DNA from: Deltaproteobacteria bacterium
Lineage (GTDB): Bacteria; Myxococcota_A; Polyangia; Haliangiales; Haliangiaceae
NCBI GenBank assembly: GCA_020630875.1
Contig: JAHDIH010000003.1
Span: 396,071 to 460,070, forward strand
Length of the DNA stretch: 64,000 nt
Reading direction: 5' to 3'
Numbering within the stretch: position 1 is the first letter of the stretch; every line of letters begins with the position of its first letter. This document shows, in pieces, positions 17,060-25,974 of this stretch. The notes under the pieces were generated by a model, which saw nothing but the letters and a program-made list of their open reading frames with translations, made no database searches and was not told where the DNA came from. The position numbers and the translations under genes were made by a program.

Positions 17060-17727
17060 ATACTTTTGAACTTAACCAATGAATTGCCAAATTTAATAAA
17101 ATCGTTATCGACGAGCTCTCGCTTGTCGATCCGCTTGTCGTTAACAAACGTTCCGTTGGTTGACCCCAAATCTTTTAGTACCCAGATCCCAGCTTCAACG
17201 TTTATCTCTGCATGTTTTCCGGACATGTACGGATCAATCAGAACCACGTGGCAGTCCGCATCCGTCCCCACGGATGAAGCAGGAGACAAGGCAAAAAGTT
17301 CGCCTTTCAACGGGCCAGCCACCGGGACGAGCCAACCAAGCAGCTGCATACCAGCGCCCGAGTGATCCACAATAAAAGCCTGAGTCCGACTTTGCGACGC
17401 GTCTGCACAAAAGGGACAAGCGTCCCAAGTCTTATCGAGTGTCTTATTACAAACATTGCAGATATGCTTTTTCGAAAAGAATCCCTCTTTTCGAATCCCC
17501 GCACGTTCACTTCCACCGCTGGCGCCCCCCGATACTTTTCCTGCTGCAGCAGAAACTTGCTTCCCTTTGGCTCCGGCCATTCCAGCTTTTTGTTGAGCTC
17601 GGCCCTTCATCTGCTTCATGCGATTGACGTCATGCTTGAGATTGCCTTTCATCGCTTTGCCGGCGGAAATTTTACCGCGGATGGCCCAAATGGGCCTTGC
17701 GAGGGGCTCTAAGAGTCTAAGTAACAC
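17056..17727 (-). CDS. Zinc-ribbon and FHA-domain protein
   Basis: The 223-residue protein has a basic, flexible N-terminus (about 1-82), a zinc ribbon HICNVCNKTLDKTWDACPFC (about 87-107) and an FHA domain (about 120-223). The FHA keeps MSGKHAEI and GSTNGTFVNDKR but has VGTDADC where the phosphothreonine-contacting arginine normally sits. Its FHA is very similar to the one in the next gene (YMSxxHAEI, ELVDNDxxxxG), which suggests a duplication. Nothing looks like a signal or membrane segment. It heads the regulatory operon that follows the structural operon terminator. Confidence 0.83.
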   Translation of the reverse strand: MLLRLLEPLARPIWAIRGKISAGKAMKGNLKHDVNRMKQMKGRAQQKAGMAGAKGKQVSAAAGKVSGGASGGSERAGIRKEGFFSKKHICNVCNKTLDKTWDACPFCADASQSRTQAFIVDHSGAGMQLLGWLVPVAGPLKGELFALSPASSVGTDADCHVVLIDPYMSGKHAEINVEAGIWVLKDLGSTNGTFVNDKRIDKRELVDNDFIKFGNSLVKFKSI

Positions 17728-17755
17728 GTCTTAAAGTTAACATATTGAAAAGGTT

Positions 17756-17792
17756 GAAAAAAGTCCCTGTCCTGTTTGTTCTGCACAGGACT
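17756..17792 (-). terminator. Intrinsic terminator of the structural operon
   Basis: On the minus strand AGTCCTGT, loop, then ACAGGACAGGGACT is followed by TTTTTT. Stems GTCCTGT/ACAGGAC or AGTCC/GGACT can form. It lies about 35 bases after the stop of the 515-residue gene and upstream of the FHA gene, separating structural from regulatory genes. Confidence 0.72.
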
Positions 17793-17826
17793 AGAGCCAA
17801 TTAGCAGCACCTTTGCCCACGTTAGA

Positions 17827-19374
17827 CTACTTGGGCTGATAGAACCAAAGATGGAACATGTTTACGTCACGATCCGCGCTAGATGCTACCTGTTTTATGG
17901 TCAGCGTCGAATCGGTCACGTGCTCCGCATCGATCAACACCGGCCAGTTACGCCAGCGGTGAATTCTGTCAGTCCCCGTACAAGTAGCAAACCCAACGGA
18001 CTTTCCATTAGCTAGGTATTCTATCTCGTAGTCACCATAGACGTAGTCCATTCTTCTGAGGATGACTACCGGTCTTCCTGGCGTCAGATTTTGAATGGTG
18101 TACTCGGCGTGACCGCCAACATGGGCGTACCCTGTGGATTCGATCACCGTTCCGTCTGGATATTTTAGTTTTTGCCGTGAGCGATACCTGTCCTTGTAAT
18201 CTTTGATGGCAAAGTCATGCTTCTTTTCCGACTGTTTGTCTAAAATGTCGATTTGATCGACAAGCATCCACGACACGCCATCGAGCTCCATAGATGGTTG
18301 CGGCTCAGGGACCGTTTTCATTGACTCCCAATCGCCAATGGAGGCGACCTTTTTTTCCTTTTTCTTCTTCTTGGGAGCTTTTACTTTTGCAGCTTCTCCG
18401 CTCACAGCCTGAAGTGCTACTTCAGATGCTTTAGCTTGGTAGGCTAGCAGGTTGGTCAAAGCCTCAAGCGTCAGCTTGCGCTCAGCGAGCAAACCTCGAA
18501 GAATTTCTACGTGACGCTTGTAGTCCGCAAATTCATCTTTTTGCGCAATGGTCTGATGATTCACGTCAACTTCCAGACAAGTCTCCCCTTGAGCCTCAAC
18601 AATAAGATAGAAAATGTTGAACACGTTCCTTAGATCTACCGTGTTTGTAGAAGAAAGCATCAATGCCGTCGAAGTATTGTGCAAGACCTGCATCGCTGAA
18701 ACGACGGAACGGCGCGTGTACTCGAGAAATGTGTTGTGCAAATCCCAAAGAACGGAGTCCATTCTAAGCCGCATGGAAGGCGCTAACAGCGACCCCGCCA
18801 CCCCCGCTTGCGGCCTAAAACGCAGATCGATTTCATTGGCTCTAGGATCTTTAGGATCGCGAGCATCTCTAATTCTCGTCACTCCTTTTTCAAGGTAAAT
18901 CCTTGCCAGTTCCACTTCGCGAGAAATGTTAGGCTCTGTTTGTGAAATTTCAACAACTGCCGACTCCTCAACCCTTTTGTGCCCTTTGAAATCTACGTTT
19001 TCTTTATAGGCAACGAAATCCGTTAGCTCTTCTCTAAACCGAAGAACCAGATAGATGGTTTGCGGCAGTCGAAATTCGTCCGCCGAAATGTTTCGGATCG
19101 TCGGCTCCCAAAGCACGAGTTCATTTCCTGCGGCATCAATAGCGAATCCTGGCTGTACTTCCACGGATAAATCTCCCCGCGCTCGCGCAAGAACCCGCAG
19201 GTCTCCGCCATGTCCCATTGCCACTCCTGGCGCGTGGAGCACCCTATTTTGCAGTTTTCTTTTGTCGATATGATAGGCTTCCGCCTCATTCATATCGTCT
19301 TCCGTCATCAAAAAACCTTTGAAGTAGTTGATTCGTTTGAAACGTTGTCCTGAGTTGTCGTTACCGTTGCTCAT
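17827..19374 (-). CDS. eCIS baseplate-associated protein of unknown function
   Basis: This 515-residue protein opens with RINYFKGFLMTEDDMNEAEA and then LQNRVLHAPGVAMG, a pattern I recognise from large proteins coded beside baseplate genes in eCIS and related phage-tail-like loci. A beta-rich N-terminal region (about 1-170), a helical middle (about 190-320), a Lys-rich linker (near 335-350) and a C-terminal beta-sandwich-like region (about 370-515; GHAEYTIQNLTPGRPVVILRR) follow. It is the last gene of the structural operon. I chose ATG 19374 because GAAGGA lies seven bases upstream; a TTG fifteen bases earlier is possible. It may be a baseplate wedge or fibre-attachment protein; no fibre gene is otherwise seen. 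Confidence 0.75.
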   Translation of the reverse strand: MSNGNDNSGQRFKRINYFKGFLMTEDDMNEAEAYHIDKRKLQNRVLHAPGVAMGHGGDLRVLARARGDLSVEVQPGFAIDAAGNELVLWEPTIRNISADEFRLPQTIYLVLRFREELTDFVAYKENVDFKGHKRVEESAVVEISQTEPNISREVELARIYLEKGVTRIRDARDPKDPRANEIDLRFRPQAGVAGSLLAPSMRLRMDSVLWDLHNTFLEYTRRSVVSAMQVLHNTSTALMLSSTNTVDLRNVFNIFYLIVEAQGETCLEVDVNHQTIAQKDEFADYKRHVEILRGLLAERKLTLEALTNLLAYQAKASEVALQAVSGEAAKVKAPKKKKKEKKVASIGDWESMKTVPEPQPSMELDGVSWMLVDQIDILDKQSEKKHDFAIKDYKDRYRSRQKLKYPDGTVIESTGYAHVGGHAEYTIQNLTPGRPVVILRRMDYVYGDYEIEYLANGKSVGFATCTGTDRIHRWRNWPVLIDAEHVTDSTLTIKQVASSADRDVNMFHLWFYQPK

Positions 19375-19391
19375 AGTGTTGTCCTTCAATC

Positions 19392-20396
19392 CTAATCGTC
19401 TTTTTTGTCAGACTTTTTGACTGTCCTCTTTCGAGTCGTTGTTTTTTTCTTTTTCTCGGTGCCAGTTGCCGTCGTCTTTTTTCGAGTAGTAGCAGGCTTA
19501 ACCCTAGCTTTTTCAGGCTTCGTTGCTGGTACTTTTTCTTCTTTGGGCACACTTTTTTCAGTTTCGGGAACGTTAACTCCCAGACGAGCATTAATTCCCA
19601 CAGCAAACATCGCCTGAAGTGGTTCGGCCTTTTTCTCTCTGCCAAACTGTAAGTAGTAAGTCGTATGCGCGGGGCGTTCCATCTGAATGATTCGGTGGAC
19701 GCGCAGAATAAATTCAGGCGTTAAGTTTTCTTCAAGCTTAGGCAAAGTAACTACAAAGCAATGAGCGAGCCGTGGGGGATGCATTACTACCGCATCAACT
19801 CCAATACGACTATTACCAGTCCGGCACCCCGAGACCGGATATACGTGCTCTTCAATCTCCGGTTCATGCCCTGTAAACAATTGTAGAAATAGCATCAGTC
19901 CTTTTTTCGTGCCTCTTAAACGAAACAAGTCGACAGCGCGCTTCACAAGAGCTCTTTGTTTCTCCTCATCCCACCCGTGATCAAAACTCATGGCAGTCCA
20001 AGATGCTAGCCAAGGCAAGAACTCTTGCGGACAAACATGTGGATCGTAGAAACGATCGCCTTCGGCCAGACTGTCGCCGATTTCACCGAACATATGTTCG
20101 AACAGATAGCAGACGTCTCGCATCACATTGCGGCCTAATGCATCATCTCGACGATAGATGGCTGGCAAGTCTTCTACGCACCCACGGCGAGCTACCCACA
20201 ACGTAATTTGTTGGCCCGAAGAAAGTATCTGTCCCTTCCTTGGCTCTTGAGCCAGAACGGTATTTTTGTCTTCGTAACTTTCTTTATAGAGAACTTCCCC
20301 TACTTCAATATTGGAGGTTTGAAGCATAAGCATCGCGCGATTTAGGGAGAGTCCCTCTAAGTCTGGCACTTTGATTATGGAAGCAGAAGGATTCAT
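19392..20396 (-). CDS. Phage tail protein I (gpI)-like baseplate protein with N-terminal PASTA-like domain
   Basis: The 334-residue protein has three parts. Residues about 6-72 look like a PASTA domain (VPDLEGLSLNRAMLMLQTSN ... LAQEPRKGQILSSGQQITL). Residues about 73-265 match gpI/Afp12-type wedge proteins (LPAIYRRDD, FLPWLASWTAMSFDHGWDEE, RLRGTKKGLMLFLQLFTG). The last 60 residues are Lys/Thr rich and disordered. gpI-like proteins join the baseplate wedge to fibres; PASTA domains bind peptidoglycan fragments in other proteins. The fusion could contact the cell wall during assembly or anchoring. It starts directly after the baseplate J gene stop. Confidence 0.85.
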   Translation of the reverse strand: MNPSASIIKVPDLEGLSLNRAMLMLQTSNIEVGEVLYKESYEDKNTVLAQEPRKGQILSSGQQITLWVARRGCVEDLPAIYRRDDALGRNVMRDVCYLFEHMFGEIGDSLAEGDRFYDPHVCPQEFLPWLASWTAMSFDHGWDEEKQRALVKRAVDLFRLRGTKKGLMLFLQLFTGHEPEIEEHVYPVSGCRTGNSRIGVDAVVMHPPRLAHCFVVTLPKLEENLTPEFILRVHRIIQMERPAHTTYYLQFGREKKAEPLQAMFAVGINARLGVNVPETEKSVPKEEKVPATKPEKARVKPATTRKKTTATGTEKKKKTTTRKRTVKKSDKKDD

Positions 20397-23300
20397 TTAT
20401 CGTATCTCGTCGTGAACTTTCTCTGAAACTCGAACGTTCACCAAAAATGGCAATTCGTCTTCTTCTAAACGAACGTGTTGAACTCCTACTCGTCGTGACT
20501 CATCGAAAATCTCTAATTTATCCACGCCTTCTACTCCAGGAACCTCGCCAACCACTCTCACTAACTCTGACCGACGAACGGCGTCGCCAAACGGCCACCC
20601 CTGCCCATCAACGCCACCAGAAAGCGCGTGAAGAAAGACCCGTAGGTTATTTTCAATTTCAGCTCTGAGTCTATCAGCCGAACCAACCGTCTTACGAACT
20701 AGCGTGACGTAAATGGAAAGATCTCGATAACGCGGCCTCACGACATTGAGCATCGAGCCCACAAGTCGTCTTTCGTCCAGATACCGCTTGATATAACGTG
20801 TTACTTCTAGCGAAGGTACCAGACGAGACGTTAAGTCACCGTCAGATGCTTTAGGAAGGACTACCAATGTCACTGCGCCGCGACTGGTGCGATCAGGCAC
20901 GCAGCGAGCTCGTGCCAGAAGAGTAGAGGCTCGAAGTGCTAACATTTCGTAGTCTTCTGCGGTGACGGCGCGATCGCGACTCTTTATCGTGTAAGGCGCT
21001 CGAGATTTTGCGCCCTCAAGCGATTCTCTATCCGCTCCTCCTGCGGCTTCAATGGGATTGGTAACTCCTTCGACATGAGCGAGCGACTGTTTCAATGACG
21101 AAACGGTGTTGGCATTGACATTGCCACCAGCCCCTCCGCCAACGCGGTAAGAACGAACAACAATACCATCAGTCGACTCGGGTGGAATCATTCCGTTACG
21201 TCCGTCCCCGAAAGTGACCACACCTGATGCATAGTCAATGGTGTAGTGACGGTCGCGAGGTCCAGATTGAAAGAAACTCTCTACCTTTTTGTATTGAACC
21301 CACATCCGTTCGTCCGTTTCGTCTTCCGACGCACGCATGATGGCATCCTCTCCCAGCTTTACCAGTTCTTCTTTAGGAGGAGTTCTTGGCTCAAGGACGG
21401 TAATTACTTCTTCTTCTAAAAGTGGAGCGCGAGAAAGTTCAAAGGTTTGTGCAGGACCTCCGTCACTTCCGCCAATGCATTCGTTAGTAAAGGTTCGGAA
21501 GTTGTCTGCGTAAACGCAATTGGAAAGAAGGCGTCTCACTTGTGGAGATTTTACGTATCCACCCATCTCTAAACGTGCTCGAATCCAAAACCGGTTCTCA
21601 GTAAACTTCTTAGTAGAGGCCCAATCTGGTGGAGCAACATAGTTTACAAATCCAGAGGTGGTGAATGCTTTGGTTTCATCCTTCACCGCCAAAGGTTGCC
21701 AGCTTTTGCCAGCATAATACTCCCACACGACTCTTTGTTCCGCTTCCCAAGACGCTTGCTGACTCTGTTCGTAGTTGGTTAGTTCTGCCGTAACCACATC
21801 TACATCAGAGATAGACGCGGCCAGCCCTAATTCTTCAGTCATGTCGAAGTAAACTGAGATTTCGTCATTAGGTGGCTGCACCGGGTAGCCGAGGTACACC
21901 GCGGGAGACTGTTCAGAGTGAGGACCAAACGGCTGAAAGATTGTAAATTCTGAGCGCGCTTGTTCAGTCACATCCTTAAACAGAAAGTCATTGAACGCCA
22001 AAGTATGACGACACGCTTCATAAGGTTCGCGAAATCGGAAATTTATTTGCGCTGCTACAGGAGGCTGCAATGGCTTTTCATTTTTGAAAACCCACTGTTC
22101 GTTGTCCAAAGTATAGCTTCCTTGCTTTCCGTAATCGCCCCGTTCTACGCGAACACGAATCCAGTGTCCTTTGTGACCGCCAACGTCCGACTCTCCCATG
22201 TCTGCGGGGCGACGAAAGCTAATGGTTCCTGATTGCGCAAGTGCTTTGGTGGTATCAACAAAGCCATGCTCATCGGCGGCACCGGGTGCCACTCCGCGAG
22301 GCGTACAACTACCTATCGTTCTCCAACGTTTTCCATCGCTGTACTCCCAAACGAGCGATAAATCATCAGAAGGTTTAGGCCTCGGATAAGCACTTTGCTC
22401 CGCTAACACAAATTCGACCGCAACCTCAGCACCTACGGTTTGCATTACTTCCTCACAACTGAGGTAAAGCACAGAATCGACGCGAGGTTCACTCCCTAGT
22501 AAAAAGGTATTCTTCGCTAGATCCAACTCTAGGAACGCGTCATTGATGTTGGAGAGCGCAATGTTTGGCAACACGCCCTCTCCTACCACTTCTACTCGAC
22601 TACGAACCGTGTCGATTTCAGTATGCTCTGGTTTCTGCGGGACTTCCGCGAGTCGTCCTCTTAGCCATAGGCCAGCAATGCCATTTACTTCGGTTTCCGC
22701 AAAAGCAATAGGACCTGCAAAACAGACTTCTCCGCGTTCCACATCGATCGGTTCAATCTCCAGTTCTTTCCACCGATCGCCGTCGAAAAATTGCCACTCG
22801 AGCTGCCGTGATAAATCTCTTCCTCCAGAGTCTGGGCATCCCAGCTGAACTCTGAGGACACTTTCTTCTCCGGCCCCAGCAAAGCGAGGATCTGAAAGAT
22901 AGATGAACCTCTCGACCCTTTGCATACCGCCAAATACTTCAAACGGCGTTACTCGTTCGCTGACTCTGTTTTCGGAGTAAGTTTCGTTGTAGTAACTGAA
23001 GCATCGGTCGATAGCGCTAGGTATGATCATTACATCTCGAGCCGTTTCGAATTCAACAGCTTCTTGATCCGAAGATTGCGGAGTTGCCGCCAACGTCCTT
23101 GCCGCAATTTTCTGAGCCGAGCTTCCTTCTTCAAGAGCAAACTGCAGCAACGTTCGTGCTGCTCGAGGAGGTTGCAGCTTAATCCCCAAAAGATTTAGAA
23201 ATGCAACGTAATTTTTTTCTGGTACACGGTTAAGTCGATAAAGAATCTGCTCGGTCATGTGAGCAGCAAGTTCAAGTAAGGTGATTCCAGGATCCGAGGG

Positions 23301-23402
23301 ATTGTGATTGGTCCACTCAGGACAATAACGCGGGATTAGCGCTATCACTTCGTTGAGTATGTCCTCGTATTTTCTGTCGTCTAATTTTGGTGAAGGTAGC
23401 AT
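20397..23402 (-). CDS. Large baseplate J-like protein (Afp11 type)
   Basis: The 1001-residue protein has the features of the eCIS putative baseplate assembly protein. The N-terminal part contains PEWTNHNPSDPGITLLELAAH and EQILYRLNRVPEKNYVAFLNLLG, and the C-terminal half matches baseplate J (YTIDYASGVVTFGDGRNGMIPP, VRSYRVGGGAGGNVNANTV, RDRAVTAEDYEMLALRAS). It forms the wedge ring around the spike. It sits between gp25 and gpI genes, the usual order, with its ATG immediately after the gp25 stop. Several middle segments repeat a VWEYxxGKxW motif, as in family members with inserted beta domains. Length is normal for Afp11. Confidence 0.95.
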   Translation of the reverse strand: MLPSPKLDDRKYEDILNEVIALIPRYCPEWTNHNPSDPGITLLELAAHMTEQILYRLNRVPEKNYVAFLNLLGIKLQPPRAARTLLQFALEEGSSAQKIAARTLAATPQSSDQEAVEFETARDVMIIPSAIDRCFSYYNETYSENRVSERVTPFEVFGGMQRVERFIYLSDPRFAGAGEESVLRVQLGCPDSGGRDLSRQLEWQFFDGDRWKELEIEPIDVERGEVCFAGPIAFAETEVNGIAGLWLRGRLAEVPQKPEHTEIDTVRSRVEVVGEGVLPNIALSNINDAFLELDLAKNTFLLGSEPRVDSVLYLSCEEVMQTVGAEVAVEFVLAEQSAYPRPKPSDDLSLVWEYSDGKRWRTIGSCTPRGVAPGAADEHGFVDTTKALAQSGTISFRRPADMGESDVGGHKGHWIRVRVERGDYGKQGSYTLDNEQWVFKNEKPLQPPVAAQINFRFREPYEACRHTLAFNDFLFKDVTEQARSEFTIFQPFGPHSEQSPAVYLGYPVQPPNDEISVYFDMTEELGLAASISDVDVVTAELTNYEQSQQASWEAEQRVVWEYYAGKSWQPLAVKDETKAFTTSGFVNYVAPPDWASTKKFTENRFWIRARLEMGGYVKSPQVRRLLSNCVYADNFRTFTNECIGGSDGGPAQTFELSRAPLLEEEVITVLEPRTPPKEELVKLGEDAIMRASEDETDERMWVQYKKVESFFQSGPRDRHYTIDYASGVVTFGDGRNGMIPPESTDGIVVRSYRVGGGAGGNVNANTVSSLKQSLAHVEGVTNPIEAAGGADRESLEGAKSRAPYTIKSRDRAVTAEDYEMLALRASTLLARARCVPDRTSRGAVTLVVLPKASDGDLTSRLVPSLEVTRYIKRYLDERRLVGSMLNVVRPRYRDLSIYVTLVRKTVGSADRLRAEIENNLRVFLHALSGGVDGQGWPFGDAVRRSELVRVVGEVPGVEGVDKLEIFDESRRVGVQHVRLEEDELPFLVNVRVSEKVHDEIR

Positions 23403-23810
23403 CTAACCCTCCTCTTCTTCATCACGTAGGTAGAATGGATAAACAAGGTTACGCTCTTGATTGGTTTCTCTAAGAACGTAGCGAATCCGAATATCTAGTC
23501 GGTTTGGTTCTGTAGGATTTGGCAGGGCGTCCACATCCACTCCGCCGATACGGGGCTCAAATTTGAAGAGGGCTTCTGTCACGTATTTTTCCGCAAGCGC
23601 CCCCGTCAAAGGAACGCACGGTGCAAATACAAGTTCTTGGAGTTTACAACCAAATTTTGGACGTTTGACTCTTTCACCTGGCGCGGTACCTAGAATTACG
23701 AAAATGGATTGGCGAACGTTTTCTTCCAAACTACTGGAAGCAACACTTCCGGTAAGATTAACCGCCACCGGGAATCGCCATCCCTTGCCAAGATGTGAAT
23801 CACCAGCCAC
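23403..23810 (-). CDS. GPW/gp25 baseplate wedge protein (Afp9 type)
   Basis: The 135-residue protein has the gp25 fold signature: [20 protein letters not shown], then [19 protein letters not shown], and a C-terminal beta-hairpin ([15 protein letters not shown]). gp25 forms the wedge component that nucleates the sheath. The GTG start shares its G with the stop of the upstream zinc-ribbon gene (TAGTG), so translation is coupled. The last six residues are nearly all acidic. Confidence 0.95.
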   Translation of the reverse strand: MAGDSHLGKGWRFPVAVNLTGSVASSSLEENVRQSIFVILGTAPGERVKRPKFGCKLQELVFAPCVPLTGALAEKYVTEALFKFEPRIGGVDVDALPNPTEPNRLDIRIRYVLRETNQERNLVYPFYLRDEEEEG

Positions 23811-23998
23811 TAGTTCAGGCCTCCAAATCGTCCTTGAATGAACGCTTCACAACCACTGCAGGAAATCTTTGTAAGCTCCGTAGTGTTGTCGACTTTGAGT
23901 GGACTGTGATTGCAATGTGGACAGGCAAGCGCACCACCGCGGCCCGCTAAAATCTCCTCCAAAACATCTTGCCAAATTACAGCATCGTCTTCACTCAT
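23810..23998 (-). CDS. Small zinc-ribbon protein
   Basis: The 62-residue protein has a helical N-terminus ([16 protein letters not shown]) and a CPHC ... CSGC pair (about residues 26-49) typical of a treble-clef or zinc-ribbon fold. AGGGGG lies five bases before ATG 23998, a good ribosome binding site. It is placed between spike and gp25 genes, near where a PAAR tip gene is often found, but it lacks PAAR features. It is real judging by the ribosome binding site and the overlap with gp25; the function is unknown. Confidence 0.7.
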   Translation of the reverse strand: MSEDDAVIWQDVLEEILAGRGGALACPHCNHSPLKVDNTTELTKISCSGCEAFIQGRFGGLN

Positions 23999-24073
23999 AA
24001 GCCCCCCTAGCTTTCAATAGATAGGATACGGAGCCGGTGGTTTACTCGTCAACGTGAGCACGCACCTTTCTGG

Positions 24074-25969
24074 TCAAGCTTGGTCGTCTAGCTCGTCTTT
24101 TAATGCGTCCGCCAATTTTTCATCAGCGTTGTTTTTGGTGTCGGATACTTCATCAGATCCAGACTGAGCCAATCGTTGTTCGTCTGCTCCAATTGCCGCA
24201 GCCTCACGCTTGATATCCGCAGAACCACGGTTTGCTTGGACTTCAGCGTCGATAAACGGATCGTTGGGTACCTGAACATTTGGTGATAAATCTTTAGCGG
24301 CACCGTCTACGCCCTGTTCGATGGTGGCCCGAGACTCGTACACTTGCCCGGTAGGGTCAATGGCATTCGGATTCGCCATGTCCCGAGCATCGCGCCCCGC
24401 ACGATCCGCATCTGCTTGTACGGCACGTGATTGTCTTTCAGGTGTCGACGCCACGCGGTCGACCTCTTGCCGCTTGCTTGCAATGTCCTGCTGCACTTCG
24501 CGCTTTGCAGATTGCGCATCCCTAACTTCTTGTTGGCCAGGAATATCAGGAGTCAACTCAGACTTGGCAGCATCTAACTTCGCCGAAGCCCGTGACTGAT
24601 TGGGCAAACTTGCAGCGACGGCTGCCGCTGGGACCACCACTCCGGCTGCGGCTCCACGCAGATCACCAGCTACCATATCTTTGGCAGGCTGCAGGTTACC
24701 TCGAGCTGCTGCGTCGGCGGCATCAAGTTTGGCGCGTTCAACCCCCATATTCCTACGATTGCGCTCCGCTTCAGCGGCAGATTCCGGCAAAGGTTTCTTG
24801 GCATCACCAATGGTGGTAGAAGGTGAAACGGTTCCTTCTACCGCGCGGTGACCGCCAGGTTGCGTCGCAATGACATTTCCCTGTCCATCCACAACTTCTA
24901 CCTTGGTTGGATCCTCCGTGGCAGGTGCCACGACTTCTCCAGTCACGTTTCCTTGTCCGTCAGGAGTAAGCGGAGCCTCTGCGACCACCTCCCCTGTTGC
25001 CTCATCGCGAATCTCCACTTTGGCACCTTCAATATTGCCAGCAGGAGAACTAATCACATACTTGATTCCCTCTTGCACGAGTGTGGTAGCAATTTTCATA
25101 GGCAGTCTTTTGGCGAATGCTTTCAGCTTCTCTTTCAGTTTGTTGCCAGATGGGCCGGGCGCATCCGGTGCCGCGCTGCCGTTGGTTTCCTTCGGGCTAG
25201 AATATGCACCTGCATCCGCACGGTCTCCCGCATCACCGCTTGTGCCGCCACTTGCAGGAAGTGATGCAGTGCTACGCTTTTTACTTGTGCCACCGCCAGT
25301 GTCGCCACTGGTAGATGAGTCAGAAGTCGAACCATCAAAACTGAACCCGTGCTTACTGGGTGGCTTTGGAGCTCCTCCAATTTTGGGCATTCCTAGCTGA
25401 GCAGGGCCGTTGCTAGTGATCTGAAGCGCTGCCTTAGCCAGCAAACCAACAGCCGACGAACCTTTTACTTTCAAGTCCCTTTTGGCGGTAAGAGAAACAT
25501 CATCACCAGCGATGGTAATGTTCTTATCCGCTTCAAGGATGAGGTCACCACTGCCAACGGTGATGCGAATGGAAGCCTTTGCTTCAGGTTCCACAATTAC
25601 ATGATTTTTGCCATTCGCAGAAGAAACAGAGAACTTGGTGGCCCCGTCGCTATCGTCCCAAATCAACTGCATGCCTTCTTTGCTTCGTATCCGTTTTTGC
25701 TTGGCGGCTTCTTTTACCTCCGCGTCAGAGCTCGGAAGCGGTGCCCCATACAATGAGCCCAGCACAAACCACTGCGTACCGACTTGAAGTACGAGTACTT
25801 TATCGTCGGCCTTAGGGAGAGAAAACACCCCGCCACAGTCTGTCGCAAAAGGAACTACGACCTTAGCTTCAATCGCATCCGAACTATCGAAGACATGATC
25901 GAGCACCACCAACAGCGTATCCGGAGAATTACCTTCTCCTGATACCGTACCAATCATTGTACCTTCCAT
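24074..25969 (-). CDS. Second gpV/gp5-like spike protein with long C-terminal extension
   Basis: The 631-residue protein starts with an OB-fold of the gp5/gpV type (about 1-75; VVVPFATDCGGVFSLPKADDKVLVLQ). A repeated beta-helix segment follows, typical of spike shafts (about 95-190; ASIRITVGSGDLILEADKN, ITIAGDDVSLTAKRD). Residues about 205-275 are a Gly/Ser/Thr linker. A carboxypeptidase-regulatory-like beta domain follows (about 305-375; EGAKVEIRDEATGEVVAEAP). The last 250 residues are Ala/Glu/Arg-rich helices. The extension makes it look like an evolved spike carrying a cargo or tip domain. No catalytic motif is obvious in it. It follows the first spike gene by five bases. Confidence 0.82.
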   Translation of the reverse strand: MEGTMIGTVSGEGNSPDTLLVVLDHVFDSSDAIEAKVVVPFATDCGGVFSLPKADDKVLVLQVGTQWFVLGSLYGAPLPSSDAEVKEAAKQKRIRSKEGMQLIWDDSDGATKFSVSSANGKNHVIVEPEAKASIRITVGSGDLILEADKNITIAGDDVSLTAKRDLKVKGSSAVGLLAKAALQITSNGPAQLGMPKIGGAPKPPSKHGFSFDGSTSDSSTSGDTGGGTSKKRSTASLPASGGTSGDAGDRADAGAYSSPKETNGSAAPDAPGPSGNKLKEKLKAFAKRLPMKIATTLVQEGIKYVISSPAGNIEGAKVEIRDEATGEVVAEAPLTPDGQGNVTGEVVAPATEDPTKVEVVDGQGNVIATQPGGHRAVEGTVSPSTTIGDAKKPLPESAAEAERNRRNMGVERAKLDAADAAARGNLQPAKDMVAGDLRGAAAGVVVPAAAVAASLPNQSRASAKLDAAKSELTPDIPGQQEVRDAQSAKREVQQDIASKRQEVDRVASTPERQSRAVQADADRAGRDARDMANPNAIDPTGQVYESRATIEQGVDGAAKDLSPNVQVPNDPFIDAEVQANRGSADIKREAAAIGADEQRLAQSGSDEVSDTKNNADEKLADALKDELDDQA

Positions 25970-25974
25970 AGGTT

